A DNA stretch of 64,000 bases from Streptomyces bacillaris (GCF_003268675.1 NZ_CP029378.1:5394001-5458000); one strand, 5' to 3'. Counted from the stretch's first letter, positions 51,921 to 61,088 are shown. Program-made: numbers and translations. Notes: generated by a model not told the origin, from the letters alone.

Positions 51921-52484
51921 TCAGGCGGCGTACGCGGAGAACCGCAGCGTCTGGGCCAGCACCCGCCAGGTGCCCCACGCGAAGGCGCTGTTCGCCGTGT
52001 TGCAGAACGCCTTCTCCGTGCAGTCCGTCGGCCGGTCCTGCCAGGCGTGGACGGTCAGGGTGTGGAAGCCGAGCGTCCGCGAGAACGCGAAGCGGATGTG
52101 CATCCCGGCGCCCAGTTGGTGGCCCGGGAGCGAGTTGATCTGGAAGAAGTCGTTCCCGATGTACTCGACCTCCACCGGATTGCCGCCCAGCAGCTCGCAC
52201 CGCGCCCCCGCCCGGATCCGCCCCGCACAGCCGCCGCTCACCGGGAAGAGCCAGAAGCGGTCGGTCAGCTGCTGCCGGACCTCGTGCGCGCCGGTGAAGG
52301 GGTGCAGCCCGAGGCTGTACCCGTACGTGTAGAGGTCGTAGCACCCCACCGGGCCCACCCGGCAGTCGGCGGGGGCCTTCGGCGCGGGGGACTCCGGTGC
52401 GGGGGCCTCCGGCGCGGCTGACGGGCCCGCTAGCAGCCCCGCGCACAGGGCCAGCACGACCGGTACGGAGGCGGTGCCGGGCAT
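51921..52484 (-). CDS. Secreted Cys-containing hypothetical protein
   Basis: A 187-residue protein with a signal peptide (ASVPVVLALCAGLLAGPSAA) and a Pro/Ala/Glu linker (PEAPAPESPAPKAPA), then a ~145-residue domain. That domain has at least six cysteines (CRVGPVGCYDL, GGCAGRIRAGARCELLGG, DCTEKAFCNT), suggesting disulfides. Aromatic-rich strands (TYGYSLGLHPFTGAHEV, TLTVHAWQDRP) point to a compact beta fold. I do not recognise the family. It is monocistronic, and a MITE-like element lies about 50 bases upstream of its start. Confidence 0.7.
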   Translation of the reverse strand: MPGTASVPVVLALCAGLLAGPSAAPEAPAPESPAPKAPADCRVGPVGCYDLYTYGYSLGLHPFTGAHEVRQQLTDRFWLFPVSGGCAGRIRAGARCELLGGNPVEVEYIGNDFFQINSLPGHQLGAGMHIRFAFSRTLGFHTLTVHAWQDRPTDCTEKAFCNTANSAFAWGTWRVLAQTLRFSAYAA

Positions 52485-52826
52485 CGACCCTCCCGTGGCC
52501 TGCGTCCGGAGCTGCGACGACCCTTCGGACCCTAGGGCCTCTCGTATGGATCATGCCGGGCTCGCGGGGTCCGGCACGCGCATCTGCGGCGTTGTCGTCA
52601 ATCACCAACTTCCCCAAGCTCTCGGCTTCGCTCGAGCAGGGGAGACCCCATCGCGTTGCCTCAATCCTCCGCCTTGCAGCTACACGCACCGGACCCCGCT
52701 CCCTGATCCGGCCTGATCCATACGAAAGACCCTAGGCCACGGGAGACCACCCCGCGCGCGGACGTACGGCAAGCGCGGGCGCACCCATGCACACGGGCGC
52801 AAGCCGAAGAGCGCAGTCGAACGCGA
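52485..52826. other. Intergenic region containing the MITE-like element
   Basis: About 340 bases between the secreted hypothetical gene and the pepN terminator. Most of it is the inverted-repeat element at 52536-52731. The flanks show no gene. Confidence 0.5.
52536..52731. mobile_element. 196-bp MITE-like element flanked by CTAG duplications
   Basis: The two ends are inverted repeats of about 45 bases: GGCCTCTCGTATGGATCA at the left matches GGTCTTTCGTATGGATCA read inward from the right, and both continue to a shared gcggggtccgg. Both ends abut CTAG (52532-52535 and 52732-52735), which looks like a target-site duplication. The interior is too short for a transposase. It is best read as a non-autonomous derivative mobilised by an IS5-like transposase elsewhere (inference). 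Confidence 0.8.
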
Positions 52827-52863
52827 AGGGGCGCCCCCTCCGCCGCAGCGGAAGGAGCGCCCC
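52827..52863 (-). terminator. Terminator of pepN
   Basis: 16-bp stem GGGGCGCCCCCTCCGC / GCGGAAGGAGCGCCCC with two mismatches and a 4-nt loop, about 20 bases after the pepN stop. Confidence 0.7.
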
Positions 52864-52884
52864 CGGGCACGTACGGACCGACAG

Positions 52885-55461
52885 CTACGCGGTGGCCGCC
52901 GCCGCGTCCGCCGCCTGGGCCTTCAGCGCGCGCTCCACGCCCGCCCGCGACTCCGACATCATCCGGCGCAGGGCCGCGCTCGGCTCGGCCGACTCCAGCC
53001 AGGCGTCGGTGGCGTCCAGCGTCTCCTGGGAGACCTGGAGCGTCGGGTACAGGCCCACGATGATCTGCTGGGCCATCTCGTGGCTCCGCGAGTCCGAGAC
53101 CTCCTTCACCGAGGCGAAGTACTTCTCCGTGTACGGCGCCAGCAGCTCACGCTGGTCCGGCTGGACGAAGCCGCTGATGACCGCTTCCTGCACGGCGTTG
53201 GGCAGGTCGCCCTGCTCCACGACCGAGGCCCACGCCTGGGCCTTGGCCTCCTCCGAGGGCTGGGCGGCCCGGGCGAAGGCCGCGTGGCGCTCGCCCGCCG
53301 CCGTCTTGTCCCGCTCGTACTCGGCGGCGATCTCCTCCTCGTCCAGCAGCCCGACGGCCGCCAGCCGCTGCACGAACGACCAGCGCAGCTCGGTGTCGAC
53401 CGTCAGGCCCTCGATCGCCTCCGTGCCGTCCAGCAGCGACTGGAGGAGGTCCAGCTGCTGCGGATTGCGGGCGGTGGCCGCGAAGGCACGGGCCCAGGCG
53501 AGCTGGTGGTCGCTGCCCGGCTCCGCCGCGCGCAGGTGCGCGAGCGTGGCGTCCGTCCACTGGTTGAGCGCGGCCTCCCGGGTCTCCGGCGCGGAGTACA
53601 GGTCCAGGGCCAGCTTCACCTGGCGGTGCAGCGACTGGACGACGCCGATGTCCGACTCCTTGCCGATGCCCGAGAGCACCAGCGCCAGGTAGTCGCGGGT
53701 GGCCAGCTCGCCGTCGCGGGTCATGTCCCAGGCGGAGGCCCAGCACAGGGCGCGCGGCAGCGACTCGGTGAAGTCGCCCAGGTGCTCGGTGACGACCCGC
53801 AGCGACTCCTCGTCCAGGCGGACCTTGGCGTACGAGAGGTCGTCGTCGTTGAGCAGCACGACCGCCGGGCGGGCCTGGCCGACCAGCTCTTCCACGGTGG
53901 TGCGCTCGCCGTCGACGTCCAGCTCGATCCGGCTGGTCCGGACGAGCTTGCCGCTCTCGTCCAGGTCGTACGCGCCGATGGCGATCCGGTGCGGGCGCAG
54001 CGTCGGCTCGCCCTTGGCTCCGGCGGGCAGCGCCGGGGCCTCCTGGAGCACGGTGAAGGAGGTGATCCGGCCGTCGGCGTCGGTCTCGATCTCCGGGCGC
54101 AGGATGTTGATGCCGGCCGTCTCCAGCCACGCCTTCGACCAGGTCTTCAGGTCGCGGCCGGAGGTCTTCTCCAGCGCGCCCAGCAGGTCGGTCAGGCGGG
54201 TGTTGCCGAAGGCGTGCGCCTTGAAGTAGGCCTGCACGCCCTGGAAGAACGCGTCCATGCCGACGTACGCCACGAGCTGCTTGAGCACCGAGGCGCCCTT
54301 GGCGTACGTGATCCCGTCGAAGTTGACGAGGACGTCGTCCAGGTCGGTGATGTCCGCCATGATCGGGTGCGTGGACGGCAGCTGGTCCTGGCGGTAGGCC
54401 CAGGTCTTCATGGAGTTGGCGAACGTGGTCCAGGAGTGCGGCCACTTCGAGCCCTCGGCGTACGCCTGGCAGGCGATCGAGGTGTATGTGGCGAACGACT
54501 CGTTGAGCCAGAGGTCGTTCCACCACTCCATGGTGACGAGGTCGCCGAACCACATGTGGGCCAGCTCGTGCAGGATCGTCTCGGCCCGCACCTCGTACGC
54601 CGCGTCCGTCACCTTGGAGCGGAAGACGTACTGGTCGCGGATGGTGACCGCGCCCGCGTTCTCCATCGCGCCCGCGTTGAACTCCGGGACGAAGAGCTGG
54701 TCGTACTTGGCGAACGGGTACGCGTAGTCGAACTTCTCCTGGAACCAGTCGAAGCCCTGCCGGGTGACGGCGAAGATGTCCTCCGCGTCCAGGTACTCCG
54801 CCAGCGAGGGGCGGCAGTAGATGCCGAGCGGGACGGACTGGCCGTCCTTCTCGTAGCTGCTGTGCACCGAGTGGTACGGGCCGACGATGAGCGCCGTGAT
54901 GTACGTGGAGATGCGCGGCGTCGGCTCGAACGTCCAGACGTCGTCCTTCGGCTCGGGCGTCGGAGAGTTCGAGATGACCGTCCAGCCGGCGGGGGCCTTC
55001 ACGGTGAACTGGAAGGTCGCCTTCAGGTCCGGCTGCTCGAAGGAGGCGAAGACGCGGCGGGCGTCCGGCACCTCGAACTGGGTGTAGAGGTAGGCCTGCT
55101 CGTCGACCGGGTCGACGAACCGGTGCAGCCCCTCACCGGTGTTGGTGTACGCGCAGTCCGCGACGACCTTCAGCTCGTTGGGGCCCTCGCGCAGCCCGGC
55201 CAGGGCGATCCGGGAGTCACGGAACACGGCGGCGACGTCCAGCGCCTCGCCGTTGAGCACGGCCTCGTGGACGGCGGGGGCGACCAGGTCGATGAAGGTC
55301 TCCGCACCGGCCTCCGCGGAGTCGAAGCGCACGGTGGTCACGGACCGGTAGGTGCCGCCCTCCTGCGCTCCGGAGAGGTCGAGATCGATCTCGTACGCGT
55401 CCACGGTCAGCAGGCGCGCCCGCTCCTGTGCCTCTTCGCGGGTCAGATTCGTGCCAGGCAC
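52885..55461 (-). CDS. pepN: Aminopeptidase N
   Basis: An 858-residue cytoplasmic M1 zinc metallopeptidase that removes N-terminal residues from peptides. The exopeptidase motif GAMENAG lies near residue 260 (EFNAGAMENAGAVT). The zinc site HELAHMWFGDLV with the downstream Glu in WLNESFATY lies near 300. The C-terminal ~320 residues are the helical ERAP1-like domain. The GTG at 55461 with AAGGAGATGACCGC gives the conserved N-terminus PGTNLTREEAQERA at family length; the open frame upstream is not family-like. A second M1 gene starts its 3' part at 62475 on the same strand. It is divergent from the toxin-antitoxin pair. Confidence 0.96.
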   Translation of the reverse strand: MPGTNLTREEAQERARLLTVDAYEIDLDLSGAQEGGTYRSVTTVRFDSAEAGAETFIDLVAPAVHEAVLNGEALDVAAVFRDSRIALAGLREGPNELKVVADCAYTNTGEGLHRFVDPVDEQAYLYTQFEVPDARRVFASFEQPDLKATFQFTVKAPAGWTVISNSPTPEPKDDVWTFEPTPRISTYITALIVGPYHSVHSSYEKDGQSVPLGIYCRPSLAEYLDAEDIFAVTRQGFDWFQEKFDYAYPFAKYDQLFVPEFNAGAMENAGAVTIRDQYVFRSKVTDAAYEVRAETILHELAHMWFGDLVTMEWWNDLWLNESFATYTSIACQAYAEGSKWPHSWTTFANSMKTWAYRQDQLPSTHPIMADITDLDDVLVNFDGITYAKGASVLKQLVAYVGMDAFFQGVQAYFKAHAFGNTRLTDLLGALEKTSGRDLKTWSKAWLETAGINILRPEIETDADGRITSFTVLQEAPALPAGAKGEPTLRPHRIAIGAYDLDESGKLVRTSRIELDVDGERTTVEELVGQARPAVVLLNDDDLSYAKVRLDEESLRVVTEHLGDFTESLPRALCWASAWDMTRDGELATRDYLALVLSGIGKESDIGVVQSLHRQVKLALDLYSAPETREAALNQWTDATLAHLRAAEPGSDHQLAWARAFAATARNPQQLDLLQSLLDGTEAIEGLTVDTELRWSFVQRLAAVGLLDEEEIAAEYERDKTAAGERHAAFARAAQPSEEAKAQAWASVVEQGDLPNAVQEAVISGFVQPDQRELLAPYTEKYFASVKEVSDSRSHEMAQQIIVGLYPTLQVSQETLDATDAWLESAEPSAALRRMMSESRAGVERALKAQAADAAAATA

Positions 55462-55543
55462 GCGGTCATCTCCTTCGATGGTGACGTTTGCGAGCATCCT
55501 TCCACGTCCACCCTCGTCGGACGATGGGTAGTGCACCCTTTCT

Positions 55544-55551
55544 CACTAGTG
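55544..55551 (+). promoter_or_regulatory. Short palindrome CACTAGTG in the mazE-like promoter
   Basis: An 8-bp palindrome 14 bases before the antitoxin ATG, overlapping a TAGCAT -10-like hexamer (55553-55558). Ribbon-helix-helix antitoxins usually repress their own promoter through such sites. Confidence 0.45.
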
Positions 55552-55565
55552 GTAGCATTTCTGGT

Positions 55566-55790
55566 ATGAAGATCAGTGTGAGTCTGCCTGAGGAGGATGT
55601 CGCCTTCGTCGACGAGTACGCGACGAGGACCGACGCCGATTCCCGGTCCGCTGTCATACACGCCGCTATCGAGTTGCTGCGTACCGCAGGCCTTGAGGCG
55701 GAGTACACCGAAGCCTTCCGGGAGTGGGACGCGAGCGAGGACGCCGCTCTGTGGGACCGTACGGTGGCCGACGGGCTCACGGATGCGTAG
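55566..55790 (+). CDS. Ribbon-helix-helix antitoxin (MazE-like)
   Basis: A 74-residue antitoxin. The N-terminal strand MKISVSLPEEDVAFVDEYAT followed by two helices (SRSAVIHAAIELLRTAG) is the CopG/MetJ-type ribbon-helix-helix DNA-binding fold. The acidic C-terminal ~25 residues (TEAFREWDASEDAALWD) would bind and block the toxin. Its stop lies inside the toxin gene (8-base overlap). The leader is very short. Confidence 0.9.
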   Translation: MKISVSLPEEDVAFVDEYATRTDADSRSAVIHAAIELLRTAGLEAEYTEAFREWDASEDAALWDRTVADGLTDA

Positions 55791-56130
55791 GGGCGACATT
55801 CACCTGGTGGATCTGGAGCCCGCCCGGGGAAGCGAAGCCAACAAGGTACGTCCGGCTGTGATCGTTTCCAACAACGCCGCCAACCGATCGGTCGAGCTGT
55901 CCGGCAGGGGCGTCGTCGCCGTGGTGCCGCTGACCTCGAACACTTCGCGGATCCTCAGCTTCCAGGTCCTCCTGGCAGCGGAGGAGAGCCACCTCCCGCA
56001 GAACTCCAAGGTTCAGTGCGAACAGATCCGAGCGGTCTCCCCCGACCGGGTCCTGAAGCGCATCGGCCAGGTGCCCCGCCAGCGCATGGTAGAGATCGAC
56101 AGGGCTCTCCGTCGCCATCTCGCCCTCTGA
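55783..56130 (+). CDS. MazF/PemK-family toxin (mRNA interferase)
   Basis: A 115-residue ribonuclease toxin. The MazF fold signature is complete: MRRGDIHLVDLEPARGSEAN, KVRPAVIVSNNAANRS, VVAVVPLTSNTSR, the conserved QCEQIRAVSPDRVLKRIGQV and a basic tail. Free toxin cleaves mRNA at short sequence motifs and halts growth; the specificity cannot be read from sequence. It overlaps the antitoxin gene by eight bases and is followed by a strong bidirectional terminator. Confidence 0.92.
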   Translation: MRRGDIHLVDLEPARGSEANKVRPAVIVSNNAANRSVELSGRGVVAVVPLTSNTSRILSFQVLLAAEESHLPQNSKVQCEQIRAVSPDRVLKRIGQVPRQRMVEIDRALRRHLAL

Positions 56131-56138
56131 TCCGGCAT

Positions 56139-56183
56139 GCGGAAGGGGCGGTCACCGGAGACACTGGTGACCGCCCCTTCCGC
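56139..56183. terminator. Bidirectional terminator between mazF-like gene and asd
   Basis: Perfect 18-bp stem GCGGAAGGGGCGGTCACC / GGTGACCGCCCCTTCCGC with a 9-nt loop, placed between two convergent genes. Confidence 0.9.
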
Positions 56184-56201
56184 GGTGTGTACGGCCGCGC
56201 G

Positions 56202-57230
56202 TCAGCCCTTCAGCTCGGCCGCCACCAGCTCCGCGATCTGCACGGCGTTGAGCGCCGCGCCCTTGCGGAGGTTGTCGTTGGAGACGAAGAGCGCGAGGCC
56301 GTGGTCCACCGTCTCGTCGACCCGGATGCGGCCCACGTAACTGGCGTCCTTGCCGGCCGCCTGGAGCGGGGTCGGGATCTCGGACAGCTCGACGCCCTCG
56401 GCGTCCTTCAGCAGCTCGTAGGCGCGCTCGACGCCGATCGGGCGGGCGAAGCGGGCGTTGATCTGGAGCGAGTGGCCGGAGAAGACCGGGACCCGGACGC
56501 AGGTGCCGGAGACCTTCAGCCCGGGGATCTCCAGGATCTTGCGGGACTCGTTGCGGAGCTTCTGCTCCTCGTCCGTCTCGAACGAGCCGTCGTCCACGAT
56601 CGAGCCCGCCAGTGGCAGCACGTTGAAGGCGATCGGACGCTTGTAGACGCCCGGCTCGGGGAAGTCCACGGCCTCGCCGTCGTGGACCAGCTTCTCGGCG
56701 TCGGCGACGACCTTGGAGGCCTGGCCGTGCAGCTCGGAGACCCCGGCGAGCCCCGAGCCGGAGACGGCCTGGTAGGTGGCGACGGTCAGCGCTTCGAGAC
56801 CGGCCTCCTCGTGCAGCGGGCGCAGCACGGGCATGGCGGCCATCGTGGTGCAGTTCGGGTTGGCGATGATCCCCTTGGGGCGTACGCGGGCCGCGTGCGG
56901 GTTGACCTCGGAGACGACGAGCGGGACCTCGGGGTCCTTGCGCCAGGCGGAGGAGTTGTCGATCACGACGGCACCCTGGGAGGCGACCTTCTCGGCCAGC
57001 GCCTTGGAGGTCGCGCCACCGGCGGAGAACAGCACGATGTCCAGGCCGGTGTAGTCGGCGGTGGAGGCGTCCTCGACGGTGACGGCGGAGCCCTTGAAGT
57101 CGATCGTGGAACCGGCGGAGCGGGCGGAGGCGAAGAGCCGCAGCTCGTCGACGGGGAAGTTCCGCTCGGCCAGGATCCTGAGCATGACTGTGCCGACCTG
57201 ACCGGTGGCGCCGACGATTCCGACCTTCAC
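56202..57230 (-). CDS. asd: Aspartate-semialdehyde dehydrogenase
   Basis: A 342-residue NADPH-dependent enzyme reducing aspartyl phosphate to aspartate semialdehyde, the branch point to lysine/diaminopimelate, threonine and methionine. The Rossmann motif VGIVGATGQVGTVMLRIL opens the protein. The catalytic Cys is in IIANPNCTTMAAMPVL near residue 130, and the catalytic His lies in VPVFSGHSLQINARF. The GTG at 57230 follows GAGGAGTCCTC. In many actinobacteria it follows aspartokinase; here no lysC is adjacent on the right, so it appears to be transcribed alone. Confidence 0.96.
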   Translation of the reverse strand: MKVGIVGATGQVGTVMLRILAERNFPVDELRLFASARSAGSTIDFKGSAVTVEDASTADYTGLDIVLFSAGGATSKALAEKVASQGAVVIDNSSAWRKDPEVPLVVSEVNPHAARVRPKGIIANPNCTTMAAMPVLRPLHEEAGLEALTVATYQAVSGSGLAGVSELHGQASKVVADAEKLVHDGEAVDFPEPGVYKRPIAFNVLPLAGSIVDDGSFETDEEQKLRNESRKILEIPGLKVSGTCVRVPVFSGHSLQINARFARPIGVERAYELLKDAEGVELSEIPTPLQAAGKDASYVGRIRVDETVDHGLALFVSNDNLRKGAALNAVQIAELVAAELKG

Positions 57231-57420
57231 GAGGACTCCTCTGTTCTGTACACCTGTGCGGCTGTGCGGCCCGTTTGCCGCTCCATGATGCGTATGACCG
57301 GGCCCGGCTTGTCCAATCCATTGTCCGACCTGCGGACTCTCCGCGCGGGGACCGCAGGATCTGCATCGGCCGTGCGTGCCAAGGGGAACATCTGCGGCGG
57401 CCGTCCCCGGGTGTGACCAT

Positions 57421-57482
57421 GAACACGTACAGCGGGCCGGGAAACACGTGCAGCGGGGCGGGAACACGTACAGCGGGGCGGG
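57421..57482. repeat. Three tandem ~20-bp repeats (aacacgtacagcgggscggg)
   Basis: Three head-to-tail copies with a 20- to 21-bp period lie in the 297-bp gap between asd and the subtilase gene. The last copy forms the left arm of the subtilase terminator. Function, if any, is unknown. The rest of the gap (57231-57420) holds the asd promoter but no gene. Confidence 0.7.
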
Positions 57483-57508
57483 TGCTCGTGGAGAGCGCCC
57501 GCCCCGCT
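57472..57508 (-). terminator. Terminator of the subtilase gene
   Basis: 11-bp stem AGCGGGGCGGG / CCCGCCCCGCT with a 15-nt loop, 20 bases after the stop codon. Confidence 0.7.
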
Positions 57509-57527
57509 GCCGTTCGTGCGGTGTCCG

Positions 57528-60500
57528 TTACGGCGTGACCTTCTCGATCACGACGCTGCCGGTGCCCGCGGCGGTGCCGCGCGCGTTGACGAGCTGGACC
57601 TCACCGAAGAACTGACGTCCCTCGGGGGCCGCACCGGCGACCACGACCTCGGCGCCGACCTGAGCCGAGGCGCCGTTCGCCAGGCTGTAGGTCTTCGACG
57701 CGTCGACCTTCAGGGTGCCGAGCGAGGGCGTGTAGTACACGTCCCGGTAGTCGTACGTGGTCGACCCGGACGGAACCGAGTAGCCCTCGACGATCACCGT
57801 GTACGTACCGGCGGCCGGGTTGGTCAGGCTGACCCGCTCCTCGGAGCCGGCCGTGGTGCCGCTGCCGACCTGGGTGGCGCCCCGGAAGACGTACAGATCG
57901 AGGTCGGCGTTGGCGTCCGACGTACCGCCGATGGCGAAGTCGAGCTTCTCGACGCCCGCACCGATGGTGACGGTGGTCTGGCGGGTCTGGCCGGTGGAGA
58001 TCGACGGCTTGTCGACCTTGGCCGAGCCCAGCGAGCCGCCCTTGAGCTTGCCCTCAAGAGCTGCCGCGCCGTTGGTGACCGTCCAGTTCACCGCGGCCGG
58101 GGTGCCGACCTTCGCCTCGGCGATGGTCTGCACCGCCGGGTCGAAGGAGGCGCCCAGGACGGAGACGTCCAGCTTGAACGGGTTGTCCAGCAGCGGCGAC
58201 GTACGGCGCGACTCGACCTCGATCTCCCAGACGCCGGGGTACGGGTCCTTGTAGGAGCGCACGTCCGGGCGGCAGGTGTTGGCCGGGTTCTCGTAGTTCG
58301 GGTAGCAGTTGACCGTGGAGGTCGGGTCGACCGGCGTCCCGTACGGGTGCAGGGCGATGAACCGGGTCTGGCTGCCCGAGCGCAGCGCGCTGAGGGCGAC
58401 CTCGAGGGTCTTGGCGCCCTCCGGCACGTTGAAGAAGTACGAGGTGGTGCCGTTGCGCTGCACCGAGCTCGAGTTCTTGAACGCGTAGCCGGGGTGGTTC
58501 AGCTCGTGCGCGACGACGACGGTGGAGAGGACCTGGTGGTCGATCCCGACGGTCTTCTTGTCGTCCAGCTCCAGGATGGCGCTGTGCACGCCCGCCTTCT
58601 TGGCCTTCGCCGTGACCTTCAGCTTGACCGGCACGTCGAGCGGCAGCGAGACGTACTCGGGGCTGCTCAACTTGAAGGTGCCGTCGTTGTTCTTCCACGA
58701 CAGCTTGTGCTGGACGTTGCGGTCCGGACCGGTGGTGCGGGTGACGGTGATCTCGTAGACCTTCGTCTCGCCGACCTTGAGGCCGCCCTCGCGGTCGTAG
58801 AGGCCGGTGCCGAAGCCCGGGTCCTTGAGCGCGAAGTCGATCGCGGTGTCGACCGGGGCCTTCACCTTGTACTCGTGCGCCGGGTTGCCCTTCTTGGTGA
58901 TGAGCTTCCAGGCACCGACGATGTCGATCAGACCCGAACCCTGGACGTGCGCGGGCACGTCCTTGATGTGCGACGCGGAGCTGGTCAGCGCAACACGGAG
59001 GTCGGCCGGGGGCAGCTCCAGGCCCTTCTGCTTCGCGGCGGAGAGCAGCAGGGCCGCGGCGCCGGCGGCCTGCGGCGAGGCCATCGAGGTGCCCTGGAGC
59101 ATCGAGTAGCCGGGCGGCAGGGCGTAGCCCGCCTCCTTGACCGGCCCGCCCTCGGACCAGGTCTGGGTGGTGTTGATCGCCGCGCCCGGGGCCGCGATGG
59201 TCGGCGTGAAGCCGCCGTCCTCACGCGGGCCGCGCGAGGAGAAGGGGAGCATGTCGTACTTCTTGGTGACGTTGGAGCCGTAGTTCGCGGCCCAGGTCTC
59301 CTTGGAGATCGACGCGCCCACCGAGATGACGTGGTCGGCCAGGGCCGGGTCACCGATGGTGTTGAGGCCCGGACCGCTGTTGCCTGCGGAGATGACGAGC
59401 TGGACGCCGTAGATGTCGACGAGGCGCTTGTACAGCTCGGCGCGGGCGTTGTTGCCGTCGTTCAGCGCCGGCAGGCCGCCGATCGACATGTTGACGATGT
59501 CGACGCCGCGGTTGACGACGAGGTCGATCATGCCCTCGGTCAGCGCGATGTTGGTGCAGCCGCCGGACCAGGTGCAGGCGCGCGAGGAGACGACCTTGGC
59601 GCCGGGGGCGGCACCGTTCATCTCGCCGCCGAACAGGCCGTTGGCCGCGGTGATGCCCGCGACGTGCGTGCCGTGCGAGCCCTCGATCACGCCGATGTTG
59701 ACGTAGTCGGCCTTGGCGCCGGACGCGTTGTAGACCACGTTCTTACGGGTCTCGACGACGAACGGGATGCGCTCGACGACCTTGGTGCGCGGGTCGTCCT
59801 CGCCGAAGTACGCGACCTGGAACTTGTCCTTGTACGGCTTGAGGGCCGTGTCGTCGGAGAAGTCCGCGTTCTCGTTCAGGTCCACCCGGACGGTGCCCTT
59901 GACCGGGTCGTACAGCACGCCCCAGACGTCGGTGGTGTCACCGTCGCGGTTGAGGTCGCCCGCCATGTCGCCGCCGGTGGTGGCCGACTCGGCGAAGGTG
60001 GCGAACTTGTAGCTGCCCGCCGGGGCGGACCAGGTCTTGCCGGCCGCCGTGAAGGTCGGGCCGGTGACCGTCTGCGACATCTGCAGCCAGGTGCCGTCCC
60101 CGTCGGACACCGGGTCGGTGGCGGTGACCCAGTCGACGATCTTGCGCTCGCCGGTGGTGGTCTTCTTCAGCGCCGGGTGGCCGAGGTCGACACCGGAGTC
60201 CAGGACACCGATGGTGATCCCGCGGCCGTCGGCCTTCGGGTTCTTCTTCACGAAGTCGACCGCGCCCGTCTCGAAGGACGGGTTGTACGGGTTGGCGGCC
60301 GGGGTCTTCTTGCCCGGTGCCGGGTACGTGCCTGTGGCCTTGAGCTGCTTGGCCCCCGCGGCCCGGTCGCCCGAGGGCGTCGGGTCGTCCAGCTTGATCT
60401 CCTGCTTGAGATCGATGCCGAGCACGGACTTGAGCTTGGAGGCCGCCTCGATGGTGGCCCCGGCGGTGCTGGTCGGCACCGTCGCCCGTACGTAGCCGAG

Positions 60501-60836
60501 CTTGTCGTAGGTCTGGCCGAGCACGGAGCCCTTCACGGCGTCCAGCTGCTCGGTGACCTGCTCGGTCGCCCCCGGAGCGGTGGCGATCATCATCGTGATG
60601 TTCTTCTCGCCCTTGGCCTCGGCCTTCGCCAGAACTTCGGCGTCGGCCTTGCCGAGCTTGTCGCCCCGGTCGCTCGTGGCGGCCGGTTTGACGGGTGCCG
60701 GTGCCGGGTCGTCGACGGCGAACACCGGCGCGGCACCGGACGCCGCGAGGGCGGCAGCCAGGCCGGCAGCGGCCGCGATGCGTGCGGCGCGTCTCGTCCC
60801 GGATATGGAGCTGGGGGATTCCTTGGTCATCAGCAT
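57528..60836 (-). CDS. Secreted subtilisin-like serine peptidase (S8)
   Basis: A 1102-residue secreted protease. The signal peptide has RRAARIAAAAGLAAALAASG with cleavage near PVFAVDD. A propeptide-like inhibitor region (MIATAPGATEQVTEQLDAVK) follows, then the S8 catalytic domain. Its triad is Asp in ITIGVLDSGVDLGHPAL near 205, His in GSHGTHVAGITAA near 390 and Ser in LQGTSMASPQAAGAAALLLS near 585, with the oxyanion-hole Asn in VISAGNSGPG. C-terminal beta domains end in a PPC-like module (ANADLDLYVFRGATQVGSGT). It would degrade external protein. The start is ATG 60836 or ATG 60830; neither has a strong ribosome-binding site. Confidence 0.93.
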   Translation of the reverse strand: MLMTKESPSSISGTRRAARIAAAAGLAAALAASGAAPVFAVDDPAPAPVKPAATSDRGDKLGKADAEVLAKAEAKGEKNITMMIATAPGATEQVTEQLDAVKGSVLGQTYDKLGYVRATVPTSTAGATIEAASKLKSVLGIDLKQEIKLDDPTPSGDRAAGAKQLKATGTYPAPGKKTPAANPYNPSFETGAVDFVKKNPKADGRGITIGVLDSGVDLGHPALKKTTTGERKIVDWVTATDPVSDGDGTWLQMSQTVTGPTFTAAGKTWSAPAGSYKFATFAESATTGGDMAGDLNRDGDTTDVWGVLYDPVKGTVRVDLNENADFSDDTALKPYKDKFQVAYFGEDDPRTKVVERIPFVVETRKNVVYNASGAKADYVNIGVIEGSHGTHVAGITAANGLFGGEMNGAAPGAKVVSSRACTWSGGCTNIALTEGMIDLVVNRGVDIVNMSIGGLPALNDGNNARAELYKRLVDIYGVQLVISAGNSGPGLNTIGDPALADHVISVGASISKETWAANYGSNVTKKYDMLPFSSRGPREDGGFTPTIAAPGAAINTTQTWSEGGPVKEAGYALPPGYSMLQGTSMASPQAAGAAALLLSAAKQKGLELPPADLRVALTSSASHIKDVPAHVQGSGLIDIVGAWKLITKKGNPAHEYKVKAPVDTAIDFALKDPGFGTGLYDREGGLKVGETKVYEITVTRTTGPDRNVQHKLSWKNNDGTFKLSSPEYVSLPLDVPVKLKVTAKAKKAGVHSAILELDDKKTVGIDHQVLSTVVVAHELNHPGYAFKNSSSVQRNGTTSYFFNVPEGAKTLEVALSALRSGSQTRFIALHPYGTPVDPTSTVNCYPNYENPANTCRPDVRSYKDPYPGVWEIEVESRRTSPLLDNPFKLDVSVLGASFDPAVQTIAEAKVGTPAAVNWTVTNGAAALEGKLKGGSLGSAKVDKPSISTGQTRQTTVTIGAGVEKLDFAIGGTSDANADLDLYVFRGATQVGSGTTAGSEERVSLTNPAAGTYTVIVEGYSVPSGSTTYDYRDVYYTPSLGTLKVDASKTYSLANGASAQVGAEVVVAGAAPEGRQFFGEVQLVNARGTAAGTGSVVIEKVTP

Positions 60837-61088
60837 CCCTGTAATTGAAAGAGAGAGTCCGGAATTCGGTACCGGATGACCGCTCAGCCTGGCGTAAATG
60901 ACAGAGGTTTGTGGAGAGTTGACGGAGACGAGTCAGGTACATGGCACAGATCCGCCACTGGGGACGATGCGCCACGTGGGATGAATGAGGCCAAAGCGGC
61001 TGCTGGAATCAGGGATTCCGGCTTTGCGGTCCGGACCGCGGGCCCAGTGGTCCGGACCAGTGGAACCGGCGCCACCGGTCCGGACCGC
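60837..61088. other. Intergenic region upstream of the subtilase
   Basis: A 252-bp gap between the subtilase start and the stop of the AbiEi-like gene, both on the minus strand. It contains the slightly AT-rich ctgtaattgaaagagagagt at the subtilase leader and short ggtccgga repeats near 61030-61082. No gene is seen. Confidence 0.4.

Noticed and set aside
57231..57420. Lysine- or methionine-type riboswitch in front of asd
   Set aside because: The leader is short and shows no recognisable aptamer core or anti-terminator pair by eye.
57516..60848. 1110-residue plus-strand frame opposite the subtilase
   Set aside because: It is the mirror of a well-supported S8 peptidase and reads as Val/Asp/Arg-biased non-protein.
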